From: Zygaena filipendulae
Lineage: Eukaryota; Arthropoda; Insecta; Lepidoptera; Zygaenidae
DNA length: 64,000 bases
Direction: 5' to 3'
NCBI GenBank assembly: GCA_907165275.2
Contig: OU015675.1
Location: 1,505,501-1,569,500 of the forward strand
Positions 38,240-49,600 of this stretch are shown here, one piece after another (the stretch's first letter is position 1; each line of letters opens with the position of its first letter). Below the pieces are notes generated by a model that searched no databases, had not been told where the DNA came from, and was given only the letters and a program-made list of their open reading frames with translations. The position numbers and the translations under genes are program-made.

Positions 38240-41200
38240 CTAGAAATCATCACTGAAGTCAACATCCATTAAAATATCAGGCTCATTCAAAGCTCCTACT
38301 GGTTTCGATTTTTCTTCACTTGTAAAACTAATTTCTTCATCAACCTCTTTAGTATCTGATCTAGTCTCTTTCTTTTCTATACTTAATACTTCATTATCTG
38401 CAGATACACAATTATCTTCATGTTCAACATCAACATTAATTGTATGTAAAGTATGTTTACTGGTGGCAGCTGTATCACTATTCTCCACTGAAATATAGTT
38501 TCTTTGTTCCGAAACATCATTTGAGCCGTCCTTTTCGAGTACAACATCAATTTCAGCCATTTTTACAGCACTGTCTTGTTCAATTACCCCGTTTACACTA
38601 ACTTCATCATTAATCCTATCAAGAGTAGTAGTTTTATTCTCATGATCTGTGATTTGATTATTAGTGTCATCGACAGACGCTTCAATCGGTTGTTCTACAA
38701 CTTCTGCAGATTGTAAATCAAATCCTTCATCAATTTCTCTTCTCTGAATGTTAAGAGCACTAACTGATTCACAACTTTCATCATCATGATGAATATTCCT
38801 ATGAACATCAGCAACAATAGATTGGTTCACAGTGACTAAATCACATTCATCATCTGAACTATCGATTATATTGGACCTATTATGTTTCTTAATTCTAACA
38901 TCATCTATATCATTTATACCATTTTCTTTAGTTGTTTCTGTACCTGAATCAATTGTAACCGAGTTTTGAGCACTATTGGAATCCAAATCGATCAGATCAA
39001 CAGTTTCTTCAACTAGTGTGTTCATATTTGTGCATTCTTTAGATTGTTTTAGTTTGGCTAGGCGTCTCTCCTCTGCTAATCTTCTATTTTTAAGCATCCT
39101 CTCTCGTTGTTCTTCACTAATCGACGGCGACGATGCCGCTTTTGGCATACAAAAAGGTGATCTACAAAGAAAATACAGAATTTAAGAATATAGAAAGGAA
39201 AATAAATACCTTTATTCATTGGATACTAATGAAGCCTAAGTTAGGAATCCAGTATGCTTACTATAGTTTTAACTATCATGCAAAAACATTAAATAATTTT
39301 ACCTATGAACACTAGGAGTACTAAATCCAGGTTTCCTTGCTGAATCGGGCGCTGGAGTCGCTCTTGCTATGTCTATTTGCTGTTGCAATAGCTTATCGAA
39401 CTCATCCTCTTCCTGTGGAGGCATTTCTGATGCTTCATCGCTACTAGAGTCCCTCTGTACCACTGCATCATCCAAAGTAATCTGGTCGGAACGGATTTTG
39501 TGGAGGTGTACCTGAGAAAGGAATATGAAAACAAACAGGTATTATAGACCAAATTCTAATATACCTTTGATGAATATGAAAAATTTTTTTCTATTCCATA
39601 CTGCGACATCTCTAGCTTTCAAGACTTTTTTTGCTTTTGCTTGCTTGCTGCTTTTAATTAAAGTTAGGCAAATATTTCCTTGTTATCATACTGGCACATT
39701 GTTTTTCTGAAAGACTATACTTTAGCATTTCATACACATAAGGGGGCGTCCATTTTTAGCAACCTTCCCCCCCCCCCCCCCCATTCAAAATCATGTGTAT
39801 TATTTTCAGAATATTATCGGAAACGGTGAGTCAAGGCCACTCGCCCTGTTTGGTTCAAAAATCGTGCGTACAACGAAAAAAAATACACGTGATATCTCAG
39901 TATATACCCCCCCCCCCCCCGTCCTTGTGATATTTCGTGATATTTCCGAACCCCCCTCCTCCCTTCCTTCACGTGATTAATGGACGCCCCCTAAGGATAC
40001 CTAATATAGTAATGGGTAGGTAATACACACCATAACAGGCCTCTTCTTACCAAGTGTTTCAATCTTCTTGAGACAATCTTCGAATTCGAATTTAGGATAC
40101 AACCTATAGGCCCAGTGCTCAAGTTTCTTCAATACTAAATCTAGATCGTCTCGTTCATGACCTTTGCCTGGAACAGCATCATTTTAATATTTTAATAATA
40201 GTAACTTTTCACAAAACGGACTTACACAATCCCACACTAAGCTATGGAACGTGCAACCATTTTAAAACTTGCACCACAAATAATTTAGAGGATAACCAAG
40301 TTTCTTAGGTAAGATTTCACAAACCTTGATAGAGATGGAGCATTATCGGCCTCCCTAGCCAAATTGACATTCTAACAATAGTTAACACATAGAAAACTCA
40401 GTAATGAATCGTCGTATCACTTGGTCAGCCTTCCATGTAGTCATGCAAAACTAAAGTTTTGACTGGCTGACCAAGTGACATGAAGTTACTTAAGTTTTCT
40501 ATGTGTTAACGATTATAGAATGTCATTTTGGCTAGGGGGGCAGGACTATCAATGTTTTTGGGTAACCTCTGGAACTACTGAAATGCTTTACTATGCCTGC
40601 CTATTTAAAACTATTTTGTTTAATTTAAATTGATTTCAAGCTAAAGAAATACCACAGGCACTAGACGGTGCTCTCCTAAACTATATGGACTATATATGCT
40701 ACAGCTAGTATATTTATAAAACAGTGAGTAGTCTAGAAAGAAATTGTACCCTTAAATTTGAAATCCTTGAAATGTTCAGGTATGACTTGTATTCCCCTCG
40801 GTCCAGTTAACCGTGCTGGATTTAATAGGAATCTTGGATTTTTTATTACACGTTTTGTAGCATTCCCTTGTTTTGGATCCACTCGTGTCTTCTCTTCCTC
40901 TGAAAGTTAATGGTGTTAATCAATTCATTTTCTACCAGTAAGCACAAGACCAAAAACCAATAAAACAGGTCTTAAGCTTTACTAGTAATGTGCCGGATAT
41001 CCGTATCCGTATCCGCGGATATCCGAGGGAATAGAAAGATCTGTATCCGTTACTTTTTTGGCAGATCGTTTACCTTATTAATTTACACTGCATAGATGAA
41101 ATTCTATATAGGTGATTAGGTAGCGTAACAATGAAAAACTATTAAATTCCATTCGGATAATATATAAACAAAACAAAAATAGATCTGTGCAATGCGAATC

Positions 41201-41582
41201 AAAACATTTCCTGTCAAGCAACCAACAATCGTTTCAAGGCCACGCTCACCGACACCGATTGAGTAAAAAAGTTAAGGTCCGTATCCGTATCCGCGGATCT
41301 TGACACTAAATATCCGTATCCGGATCCATATCCGCGGATACACATTTTTAATGATCCGGCACATCACTAATATTTATATTCCACTGTAAACACAAATGAA
41401 TGCAGGAAATAATTGAATTTGAATAGCTGTGTTCCTCTACCTGCTTCATCTTCTTTGATACTGTTATTATCACTGTCCGGTGAACGCGGCCGCTCATCGT
41501 ATTCATCACCCTCAATGACTCGTTCCAACTCTTGGGCTTCGGTAGCCTCATCCTGCAAGAAAACATCTTCGAGAAGCGACAT
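38240..41582 (-). CDS. Tipin: Timeless-interacting protein (Tipin/Csm3/Swi3 family)
   Basis: Five exons, 41582-41441, 40899-40750, 40167-40031, 39511-39303 and 39161-38240, GT-AG with closing phases, give 519 residues. After an acidic N-terminus (DEATEAQELERVIEGDEYDE) comes the Swi3 domain at about residues 65-155, spread over exons 2-4: NPARLTGPRGIQVIPEHF, LEHWAYRLYPKFEFEDCL and LGKKRPVMVHLHKIR. A second conserved block near residue 220 reads ISEEQRERMLKNRRLAEERR. The rest, about 280 residues, is acidic, Ser/Asp/Glu-rich and probably disordered, making this longer than human TIPIN (about 300 aa). Tipin binds Timeless in the replication fork protection complex in the nucleus and supports checkpoint signalling. 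The start ATG begins MSLLEDVFLQ. No damage seen. Confidence 0.92.
39741..39993. mobile_element. MITE with AGGGGGCGTCCAT terminal inverted repeats and poly-C tracts
   Basis: AGGGGGCGTCCATTTTTAGC on the left is matched by TTAATGGACGCCCCCT on the right. Two C runs of about 14-18 bases lie near the two ends. A third occurrence of the terminus (AAGGGGGCGTCCATTAATC) is at 63826-63845. It lies in Tipin intron 3. Confidence 0.75.
40354..40546. mobile_element. Palindromic MITE (TTGACATTCTA...GTTAACGCATAGAAAAC family), copy 1
   Basis: CTAGCCAAATTGACATTCTAAC and GTTAACACATAGAAAACTC are answered by TTTTCTATGTGTTAACGATTATAGAATGTC...GGCTAGG. The inner arms TCACTTGGTCAGCC and GGCTGACCAAGTGA also pair, so almost all of the roughly 190 bp folds into one hairpin. 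A second copy is at 58722-58908 and a half copy near 20670-20720. Confidence 0.75.
40985..41370. mobile_element. TATCCGGATA-rich element with terminal repeats
   Basis: AATGTGCCGGATATCCGTATCCG at the left and ATGATCCGGCACATCACTA at the right are inverted. Subterminal tandem units of TATCCG/CGGATA are dense near each end and the core is unrelated. A similar style of element occurs at 61778-62088. It lies in Tipin intron 1. Confidence 0.65.
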
Positions 41583-41689
41583 AGCTGATTATTATTTTAT
41601 TTAGGTACTACTTAACATTTCAATCGTGTAAAGTAAAAACTAAAATAAAATTAGATGATCGATGACGATTGACGTAACAAATGGCGCGA

Positions 41690-41880
41690 AAACGTTTTTT
41701 TTTTATTTACCCCAATGGGGAAGGCACAAGAAGCTAAGTCCATACAGCCAATTTAGTAGTATTTTTCTTCTTCGGAAGTTATTTATTTCGAAATGCATTG
41801 GTGAGATGCATTTCGATGCTTTACCGGAACTTTTGGCAGCAACTCTTCACAGTTGAACTGTTATAGACTCCTTTCTTGTG
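41690..41880. mobile_element. Fragment related to the internal part of the 635-bp TIR element
   Basis: TTACCCCAATGGGGAAGGCACAAGAAGCTAAGTCCATACAG...GGTGAGATGCATTTCGATGCTTTACCGGAACTTTTGGCAGC resembles 59305-59450 and 60665-60805. Confidence 0.6.
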
Positions 41881-41980
41881 TGACATAAACCATAAACTGT
41901 CATGTAGTGAAAAGAATATTATCTTAATTTATGTCAATAAATTGTTAATATGAAATATGTTTTATGAATTTTATTATTGG
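41859..41980 (+). repeat. Possible short solo LTR followed by a primer-binding-like site
   Basis: A TGTTATAGACTC...TTTTATTA stretch is followed at once by TTGGCGACGAGGATGGGAT, which resembles the LTR/primer-binding junction of some insect Ty3/gypsy elements. No second LTR or ORF is seen nearby, so this may be a truncated element. Low confidence. Confidence 0.3.
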
Positions 41981-42483
41981 CGACGAGGATGGGATCCGCA
42001 TATGATGCTCTGTGGGAAGTTGTACCTATTGTAAAATGACAACCTCCCGATGAACGTCCCATCACGTAGTGATTACCTTCTCTCTGCGTCCCATTTCATC
42101 TTATTTCACATTACGATCTTCTTTTACTTACTACGGAAAGGATTAACTGTCCCGCACTTGGCCGTAACAGAGATTCGAATTATTCGAAATAGCCGCAGAC
42201 GGAGAAATATGTAGACGGTTCCGGAGAAATAGCTCAGAACAATAACAGTAGCAGTGCTTTAGTTATTCTTCTGAGAGAAATAGCAATGCCGCCATGAACC
42301 ATAAACAAATAAAAAAACCATAAACAAATCTCGGTGTTAGCTGTTATTGTTCTGAGGTGTTAAATCTGAGGTGTTATTGACCTCTACAACAGTTGCCATA
42401 GGCAAAAAGTAGTGATGTACCGTTAAAAGATTCGATTTCACGATGTTCGACGTAATATCGAAATTCATATTTTTATTATTTTA

Positions 42484-42669
42484 CTAGCTGTGCCCCGCGG
42501 TTTCACCCGCGGAATTTTCCGAGTTTCCGCAGGAATTCCGGGATAAAAAGTACCCTATGTCCTTCTCTGTATCTCTAAAAACATGTGTGCAAAATTTCAT
42601 GTTGATCAGTTGAGCCGGAAAGCGTAACAGACAGACAGAGTTACTTTCGCATTTATAATATTAGTAAGA
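42484..42669 (-). mobile_element. Lep1-like Helitron copy
   Basis: CTAGCTGTGCCCCGCGG...CGAGTTTCCGCAGG...ACAGACAGACAGAG...TTTATAATATTAGTAAGA. The 3' end (in element orientation) is intact and the 5' TCCTAC is altered to TCTTAC. It lies in the Tipin/lingerer intergenic region. Confidence 0.7.
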
Positions 42670-45600
42670 ATAGGAAGGATTATTATTTTATTTTTATTAT
42701 TATAAATAATAATAACAATAAATCTTTTTATTACAGGCATAAAAAACCAATATAAATTAAAACAAATAATAAACAAACAATATGTCAATATGCGTGATGG
42801 TTTTAATTTTCAAACTCTTTAACTTTTCGAAATACGTCATATTTCTTCACTTTTGATAGAGATTGTAATCTTTAACCATTTATTAATTAAATATAACTAT
42901 GTGTATTCTATGTAATAAAACACAAAATACGCACCGGGGTGCCGTAAAAATTTGCAGGTACATAAAATAAAGACTTTAATTTTTATGATTTACAAAATGG
43001 ATAGTTTTCAGATTTTTCCCTGTATTTGTAGTCTGATGATAATCGATATTAATAATAAGTCAGCGGAAAGTAGTGAAAGTACCCTATAAATTTTTATTCC
43101 CTTGGGTGTCGAAAATACGTTTTTGCGGCATAAGTGGCCGTATTTGTTTTTACATCTTCAAGGGACTGCAGACTTGAGTGGTGAGGGACAGCTGTAGAGA
43201 GAGTCTTTTGACAAACTGATTCTGTTACGATTCTTTCTATTTATGAATAAAGTTTTTATTTTGATTTAAAATTTTAAACCTCTGAACTTTGATTGTTTGA
43301 ACCCATCGTTTGAACAAAAAAAAATCTTAGCTTCAGACTAGTCAATGTAAATAAAAATAGAAGACTTGCAGTAGAGTAGAGTAAAAAGTAATTGTTAATT
43401 TGAATTTGTTATGGCAACTCAGCAAGTCACGTGACCAGCTTGCGTTTGAGAGCGCATTCACAGGTATGGTTTAGCGGATTTTATAGTATTAATTTGTTAT
43501 TCTGGGATAAAGACGCTTTGAAAAGGTATATTTAGCGGATGAAATTATTATAAGTGTTAATGTGCGCATGATATTAGTGAAATTGTGTTGTGCACGGTTT
43601 TTGTGTGTACCGAGACGATCTGTCATTTTACACCAAGGAAGCTGGTTTCAAGAATGGCGTCCTTCCACATGTGCCGCTGGGTTTCTCTGAAGTCGTTATA
43701 GAATCGGCTTAGATGAGCTCTCTGAATTGGCATAATATTGTGCGTGACAAGGTTTCTCAGTTATTCCCGATGAAAACGATTTACAGCGCTTGAAATTTAC
43801 CTTGCCCTTGTTGGCATCTCAATGATTCATTGTCCTGGTTTCTGCGAATTTTCGGAGCATTTTTTTTATTATGTAAAAACATTTCTCAAGATTAAATGTA
43901 TGCTGTTACGTTGATTGTCATTTTTCGTGGGAATAATCGTCAGAAAACTTATCATTTCATACAAAATTGCACTTGTATGTTTTGTTTATCATTTCATCGC
44001 GTCTGTCGTTTTTTGTTTGCTTAGTACGGCCATTATCTCTACTATATCTTGGTTTTCCATTCATAGAATGATGTTTTTTATTGTTGTTTTAACCGACTTT
44101 TAGTCTCTACGAAGTCTCTACGAAATGATCATATAATTTGGTGTTAAAATTATTAGGTTATGTGGGTGGGGACTTCTTTATTCCAATACAAACATATTTT
44201 GTCAGAAGGAAGTCATGTTTGTCTCTTTTTGCTGGTTCACTTGGATACCTACAAATTATATAATATCCATCATTTATGCTTAGAATTTTCAGTGTAAACA
44301 GTTAAAATTTCTATTAAACTGTTTTTTTCACTCAACAATCTTAGTAACAAATTCAACAAGTTGTGAAATTAAAGTTTTAGAGCTAAAATTGATTTGAAAA
44401 GTCAATTATTGTATTTTATTAGAACTTTTTGTTTTTTATTAAAACTGCTTTAAGAATTGATTTTCACAAATATCTACATTGTAAACTAGGGATTTGTACT
44501 TAATAAACTCAACTCAATCTTCAGTCAATAAAACAGGTATCAGCTGGTATCTAAATACTCTATTTTTTAGGAATCAATTGATAAAACAGAATTTTAAAAT
44601 TTCCGAACGATCACTTGCTGTTGATATTGTGATAAGTTTTTAAAATTTTAGGAATTATGCAAGTGAATAACTAAGACTTAAATTTTGGTTCATGGAAGAT
44701 TTTAATGATATATTGAACATGGCTGTATAAAACAGTAATTTATGAGATTTTTGTTTATCCATTCTGTCCTGTGGTTTTTATAACATAATTATCATAGTTT
44801 CAGTTATACAGAGAATAGTTATTGAACTTTCAAAGACGATTTTTTTATAGAAGCAATCCAATCAATACTTTTGATTATACTTGGAATAAGGTATAGTCCT
44901 TTATCATGGCAATTGTGATATGCCATTTTTAAACAGCTGAAAGGATTGTGCAGGTCTTCTTCCTGATGCTAAATGAATTATTTCTTTGCATTGCAGATTT
45001 ATCTGTAATAATATATTAATTTCATGAGAAAGTGAGCTGATTATGTTCTCCTAAGCTTTTTAATATTATTATTATTAATTTCGTGAGAAAGTGAGCTAAT
45101 TGATTATGTTCTCCTAAGCTTTTAAAGCTTTGTGATTCAGATTTGTTGTGAAAGCACAAATGTTGTTAGTTTCTGCATTGATTTCTTTTCTTTGGAATTG
45201 TCTATTCTGCTTTTTCTATGAAATCTTAAATAGTTATTCTTACATGACTACATATTGAGAGGAGCCTAGCCATTTACAAACTTATTTCCTGTAACATCTG
45301 TTACAAATTATATATTATCGAAAACTGATATGTAGAATATGTAACATATATCATGTTTCTTTTGAAACTCAACATGTTTATTTACTTTATGGTTTCAAAA
45401 TTTTAAATGTATGAAAGACATAATGTTTTACTGACACAGCAAGTGTCAAGTGCTTATTATGTTACCAAGCTTTCTGCATTCCCAGGACTACAGCAGTAGA
45501 CTATATTAGACAATTCTAAAACTAGTTTTCAAAAAAAAATCCATAGAGCTAGATCATAAATTTTGAGGTTAATGTGGTGAGTTCATTGACCTATAAAATA

Positions 45601-46568
45601 CAGTTAGCTTTTAAATATTTTAGTAGTGATCCACATGTGATTTCTTAAGAAATGTGTGAGCATTCACATGTGATTTTGCAATTCCTTGTGCGAAAGTAAT
45701 TCGTGCGATTCAAAAATATGGCCCTAGGCAGAGATACGGACTTGCACTAGGGATTTCTTTTTCATCTCTGATAATGACTAAGTTTGTTAACAAAAGTTCT
45801 GTTATCATACTCAGGATCACTCAGTATTAGTTCTGCAATGTTTGTCAGGGAAATAATCTTTATTATTATCTGTATTACACATAAGCTGAAAACAGGGTGT
45901 CATTATTAACCCGTTCAAAGTGGCAGTGATTTTTCTATTCTTTCCATTCCTGCAGTACAAGGAGTTGTACACCTGGTCATAAACTATCATTGTGGCGGCA
46001 CAAGGCTTATTAAATCCTGTAACCACAGGACTCTTATTTTATTAACACATCTTAGATATATATTCATCTCTTCCCTCCACTGAACCAAATTAAAGTTATG
46101 CCTTTTGCACAATAAAGAGGTCTACACTTTTCTTAGTCGCACTGTAAGCGAGACATGGACAAGGTGTTTTAGATCTGGTTTCACACTCAACATGTTAAAT
46201 GAGCGACTTATTTAAGGGCTTCATATTTTATGGTTTTATGTAAAAAATAAATATAAAATAAAATTCATTAACTGTGGGTGTTTTCACAGCAAAAGGAAAA
46301 GGTGGTTGAATGACCCTTAAGGTATTATCCATTCAGCGCATCACATTGGCACCTCACACTCTCAGTTTTCAGGAGTAACTAATTTTTTATGGTCAAAAAT
46401 TTTGGTTTTTCTTTAAATATTTGAGATGAGAATCGAATACTACAGTATTTGATCCTCTTTCAGTACATAACATCCTTTAACCTTAACCCTGCAGAACATC
46501 ACTGCTTAGAATCTAAAAACATAGATATCAGTGTCCAGTATGTATTTAATATTAATTTAATTCCACAG
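42670..46568. other. Tipin-lingerer intergenic / probable lingerer first intron
   Basis: No coding exon is supported. The divergent Tipin (start 41582) and lingerer (first coding exon 46613) genes share this region. The pyrimidine-rich acceptor before 46569 shows that lingerer has at least one untranslated exon upstream, possibly near 43430-43700, where base composition is less AT-rich, but no donor can be chosen with confidence. Small features: a tandem duplication of GAGAAAGTGAGCT...TATGTTCTCCTAAGCTTTT at about 45025-45125, and a palindromic stretch at 45640-45715 related to 49545-49660. Confidence 0.45.
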
Positions 46569-46612
46569 CTGCTTGTAAATAGAGGCTGTAAATATAACTA
46601 TAGAAGATAAAG

Positions 46613-49600
46613 ATGAGTCTGGGTGCGCGCGCCACCAAGGGTGGTGCGAAGACCGGCGCTAAGGAGAAGCACGCGCCGGAGAAGGGCAAAGGAGTCGAGA
46701 AACCACAGCCCAAGGAGAAGATTAAACCACAGGTATGATATACACAACCATGGAAGATAGGCATGTTGACTAATTCTTTTGTTAATCCGTCTTGTAGATT
46801 AATAAAAAAAATATTGGATACGTATTTTTGCTTTTTTCGCGTAATCAAAAAATAATGGAGCTACATCGAGTTGGAATTTCGTGTGACGTCACTATCCGTC
46901 ACTAACCGGACAGTTTGTATGGCGGCTTATAGTGGTTAGTGACGTGACCAGCCCCCACCCTAAACTTTAATTCACTTTATCTCTGCATATTTTCATTTAT
47001 TTGAAAAAGCAAAAAATACGTAATTTCTAACTGACGGACTAATTACAATTTTGATTTTCAGAAGTCGTCAATCCCTATTCTTTTTTATTGGATTTATGTA
47101 TGCCTATAATTAAAATGTTTTACATCCAGGCGACTACAGAACAGCTCAGGATGGCTAACATGATCGATCGGAAGAATGACGACGCTTCTGACGTTCGGAG
47201 AATGGTATGTATATTACACTGATCACATCTCACACAAAAATAAAGTCAATACAGACAAGGGAAAAGGATGGGCGAACTTAACTCTAGTAAGGGTTCGCCT
47301 TCAGAGCCAACCCAGTGAAAAAAAGAGTAAGAAATAAAATTAATATTCTTAATGTTCATTTATGTACAATTTCAAGGTAAACATACATATACCTGTTGGG
47401 GCACTGCAACTTGCAAGTTAATTAGTGTAAATAATAATTTAATATGTTATAAAATATGCATAAAACGATTTAAAAAAAAAACTGAAATAAAGCAATTTAT
47501 AAACAAGACAAAAAAATGAACGAACTAAGTCTTACGATTAGAATGATATAGAACATCTTACTCAAAGCTGCTAGTCTCTAAATAATAATAGGAGTTAACA
47601 TAGAGAATAATATATTGTATACTAGCTATGCCCCGTGGTTTCACCTGCGGTAATTTCGGAGTTCCCGCGGGAATTCCGGGATAAAAAGTAACCTATGTCC
47701 TTCTCTGTACCCCTTACAACGTACATGCCAAATTTCATCCAAATCCGTTTAGCCGTTTTTGCATGATTGAGGAACAAACATCCAAACACCCACATTTACA
47801 ATACACACATTTATAACATTAGTAGGATTAAAATTTATAAAAAAACAAGGTAGGGCCTTGGGGAGACTTGGTGATTTTTTATATTTGAGTCTTCATGTCG
47901 CTTTTTCAACCGTACCCCCTGTATTCACCATGTAGTAGTGACCACTAACTTTGTTGAACCAACTTTAAAAATACTATCAGATACTATGTAGAGAAGTGAC
48001 GTAGTAGTGTAGAGACAATATCGACATATCTACTTGAAGTGTAGTAGTGGGGGGAGGTTAAATCGGTATGCTTGTATTTAGTGAAAAGGATGTGGCTCAA
48101 CTGTTCCGCCCTTGGTTAAAATTCAATTATACAATAGTATTTCCAAAAATGGGCATGAACACTAAATTTTAAGTCTTGTAGATTAATAAAAAATATTGGA
48201 CACATAAGAAGTTTAGGGCAACCGTGGCGCGCCTGTACATGACGTCATTTCTAGTTAATTTATTTTCTCTGTGCTGGAACCGATGTGTTGCGCTGTGCAG
48301 GTGTTGGAGCTGATGGAGATGACGTGCCGCACCGAGGAGGAGGTGTGCTCGGCGCTGCACGACTCGGACAACGACATGGCCGCCGCCTGCAACCTGCTGC
48401 TGGAGGAGAGCCAGCGGATACAGGTACCATACACCACACTCAAAGGCAAAGTTAAATTCCCTTATTAATTTGTGGTTTCTTGACTCCACCGTATTGATCT
48501 GTGGTTTCATTATACATTGAAAGTCAAATTCCTATATTTTGTGGTTTAATGACAGCACCGTTGAATGTTGATTTGTGGTTTTGGTTTGCCACAGGCAAAG
48601 GCAAAGTCAAATGCCCATAAAAATTTGTGGTTTAATAACCTCACAGGCACGTGTATTTTATTACTTGCTAGGAGTTCCTATGGGTGAAATCCGTTCTTAG
48701 GTGATGTCTCCTATCTACATATTATATACTAGCTGTGCCCCGCGGTTTCACCCGTGCGAAAGGTTTTTATACAACAACTTTCTTTCCCGACATCCGATTT
48801 CAATGAAACAAGACCTATATGTATGTAGCTTCAGGCTAAGCTTAATCTACCTGTGAAAACCGCATTACAATCTGTTTAGTAGATTCGGAGATTATCGCGA
48901 ACAGACAGACAGACAAAAAAGAATTTTAAAAACTTTTTTGTGCTTGGTTACTCTTATCACCTTTTCAATTTTAGGTAAAAATATTCAATGTACAGAATCG
49001 CAAATTCTACTCTTTTATTATAGTATAGATAAACTAGATAGTTTATCTATATAAATAGTTTACCTGCCAAATTATAATAAAGCTACATAATTTTCTTGAA
49101 TTCCTGTTTAAACAGTGAGTTGGGCACCTTTCGAATGTATATAGGAGATAGCTGATATGATATTATAGTGATTAGTGATTTCTCGTTGTCCAGGGCGAAT
49201 GGCAGACCAACGAGAAAAAGAAGAAGAAACCCCCGACAGCGGCCGGCAACGGCGAGGCGGAGCCGCCGCGGGACCAGCGCTCGCGCTCCGGCCCGCGCCG
49301 TGAGTGTCGCGCGAGTCGCTCGCCAGTCGCCAGTCGCCACACACCCATACACCCATACACCCACACACCCATACACCCATACACCGACCAGGGGACTTTT
49401 TTTTGAATCGCTCGAATGGGGGATGTGGACTACTTTTGAAATTTTTTTTTGATTACGTAAAAAAAGAAAAAATACGTCTCCAATATCTTTTAATAATCTA
49501 CAAGACGGACTAAAAAATAAAAATTAGTCAACATGCCCATTACTTTTCGCACACGGAATTGCAAGATTCACGTGTGAATGCTTAAAAAATGTGTGAGCAT

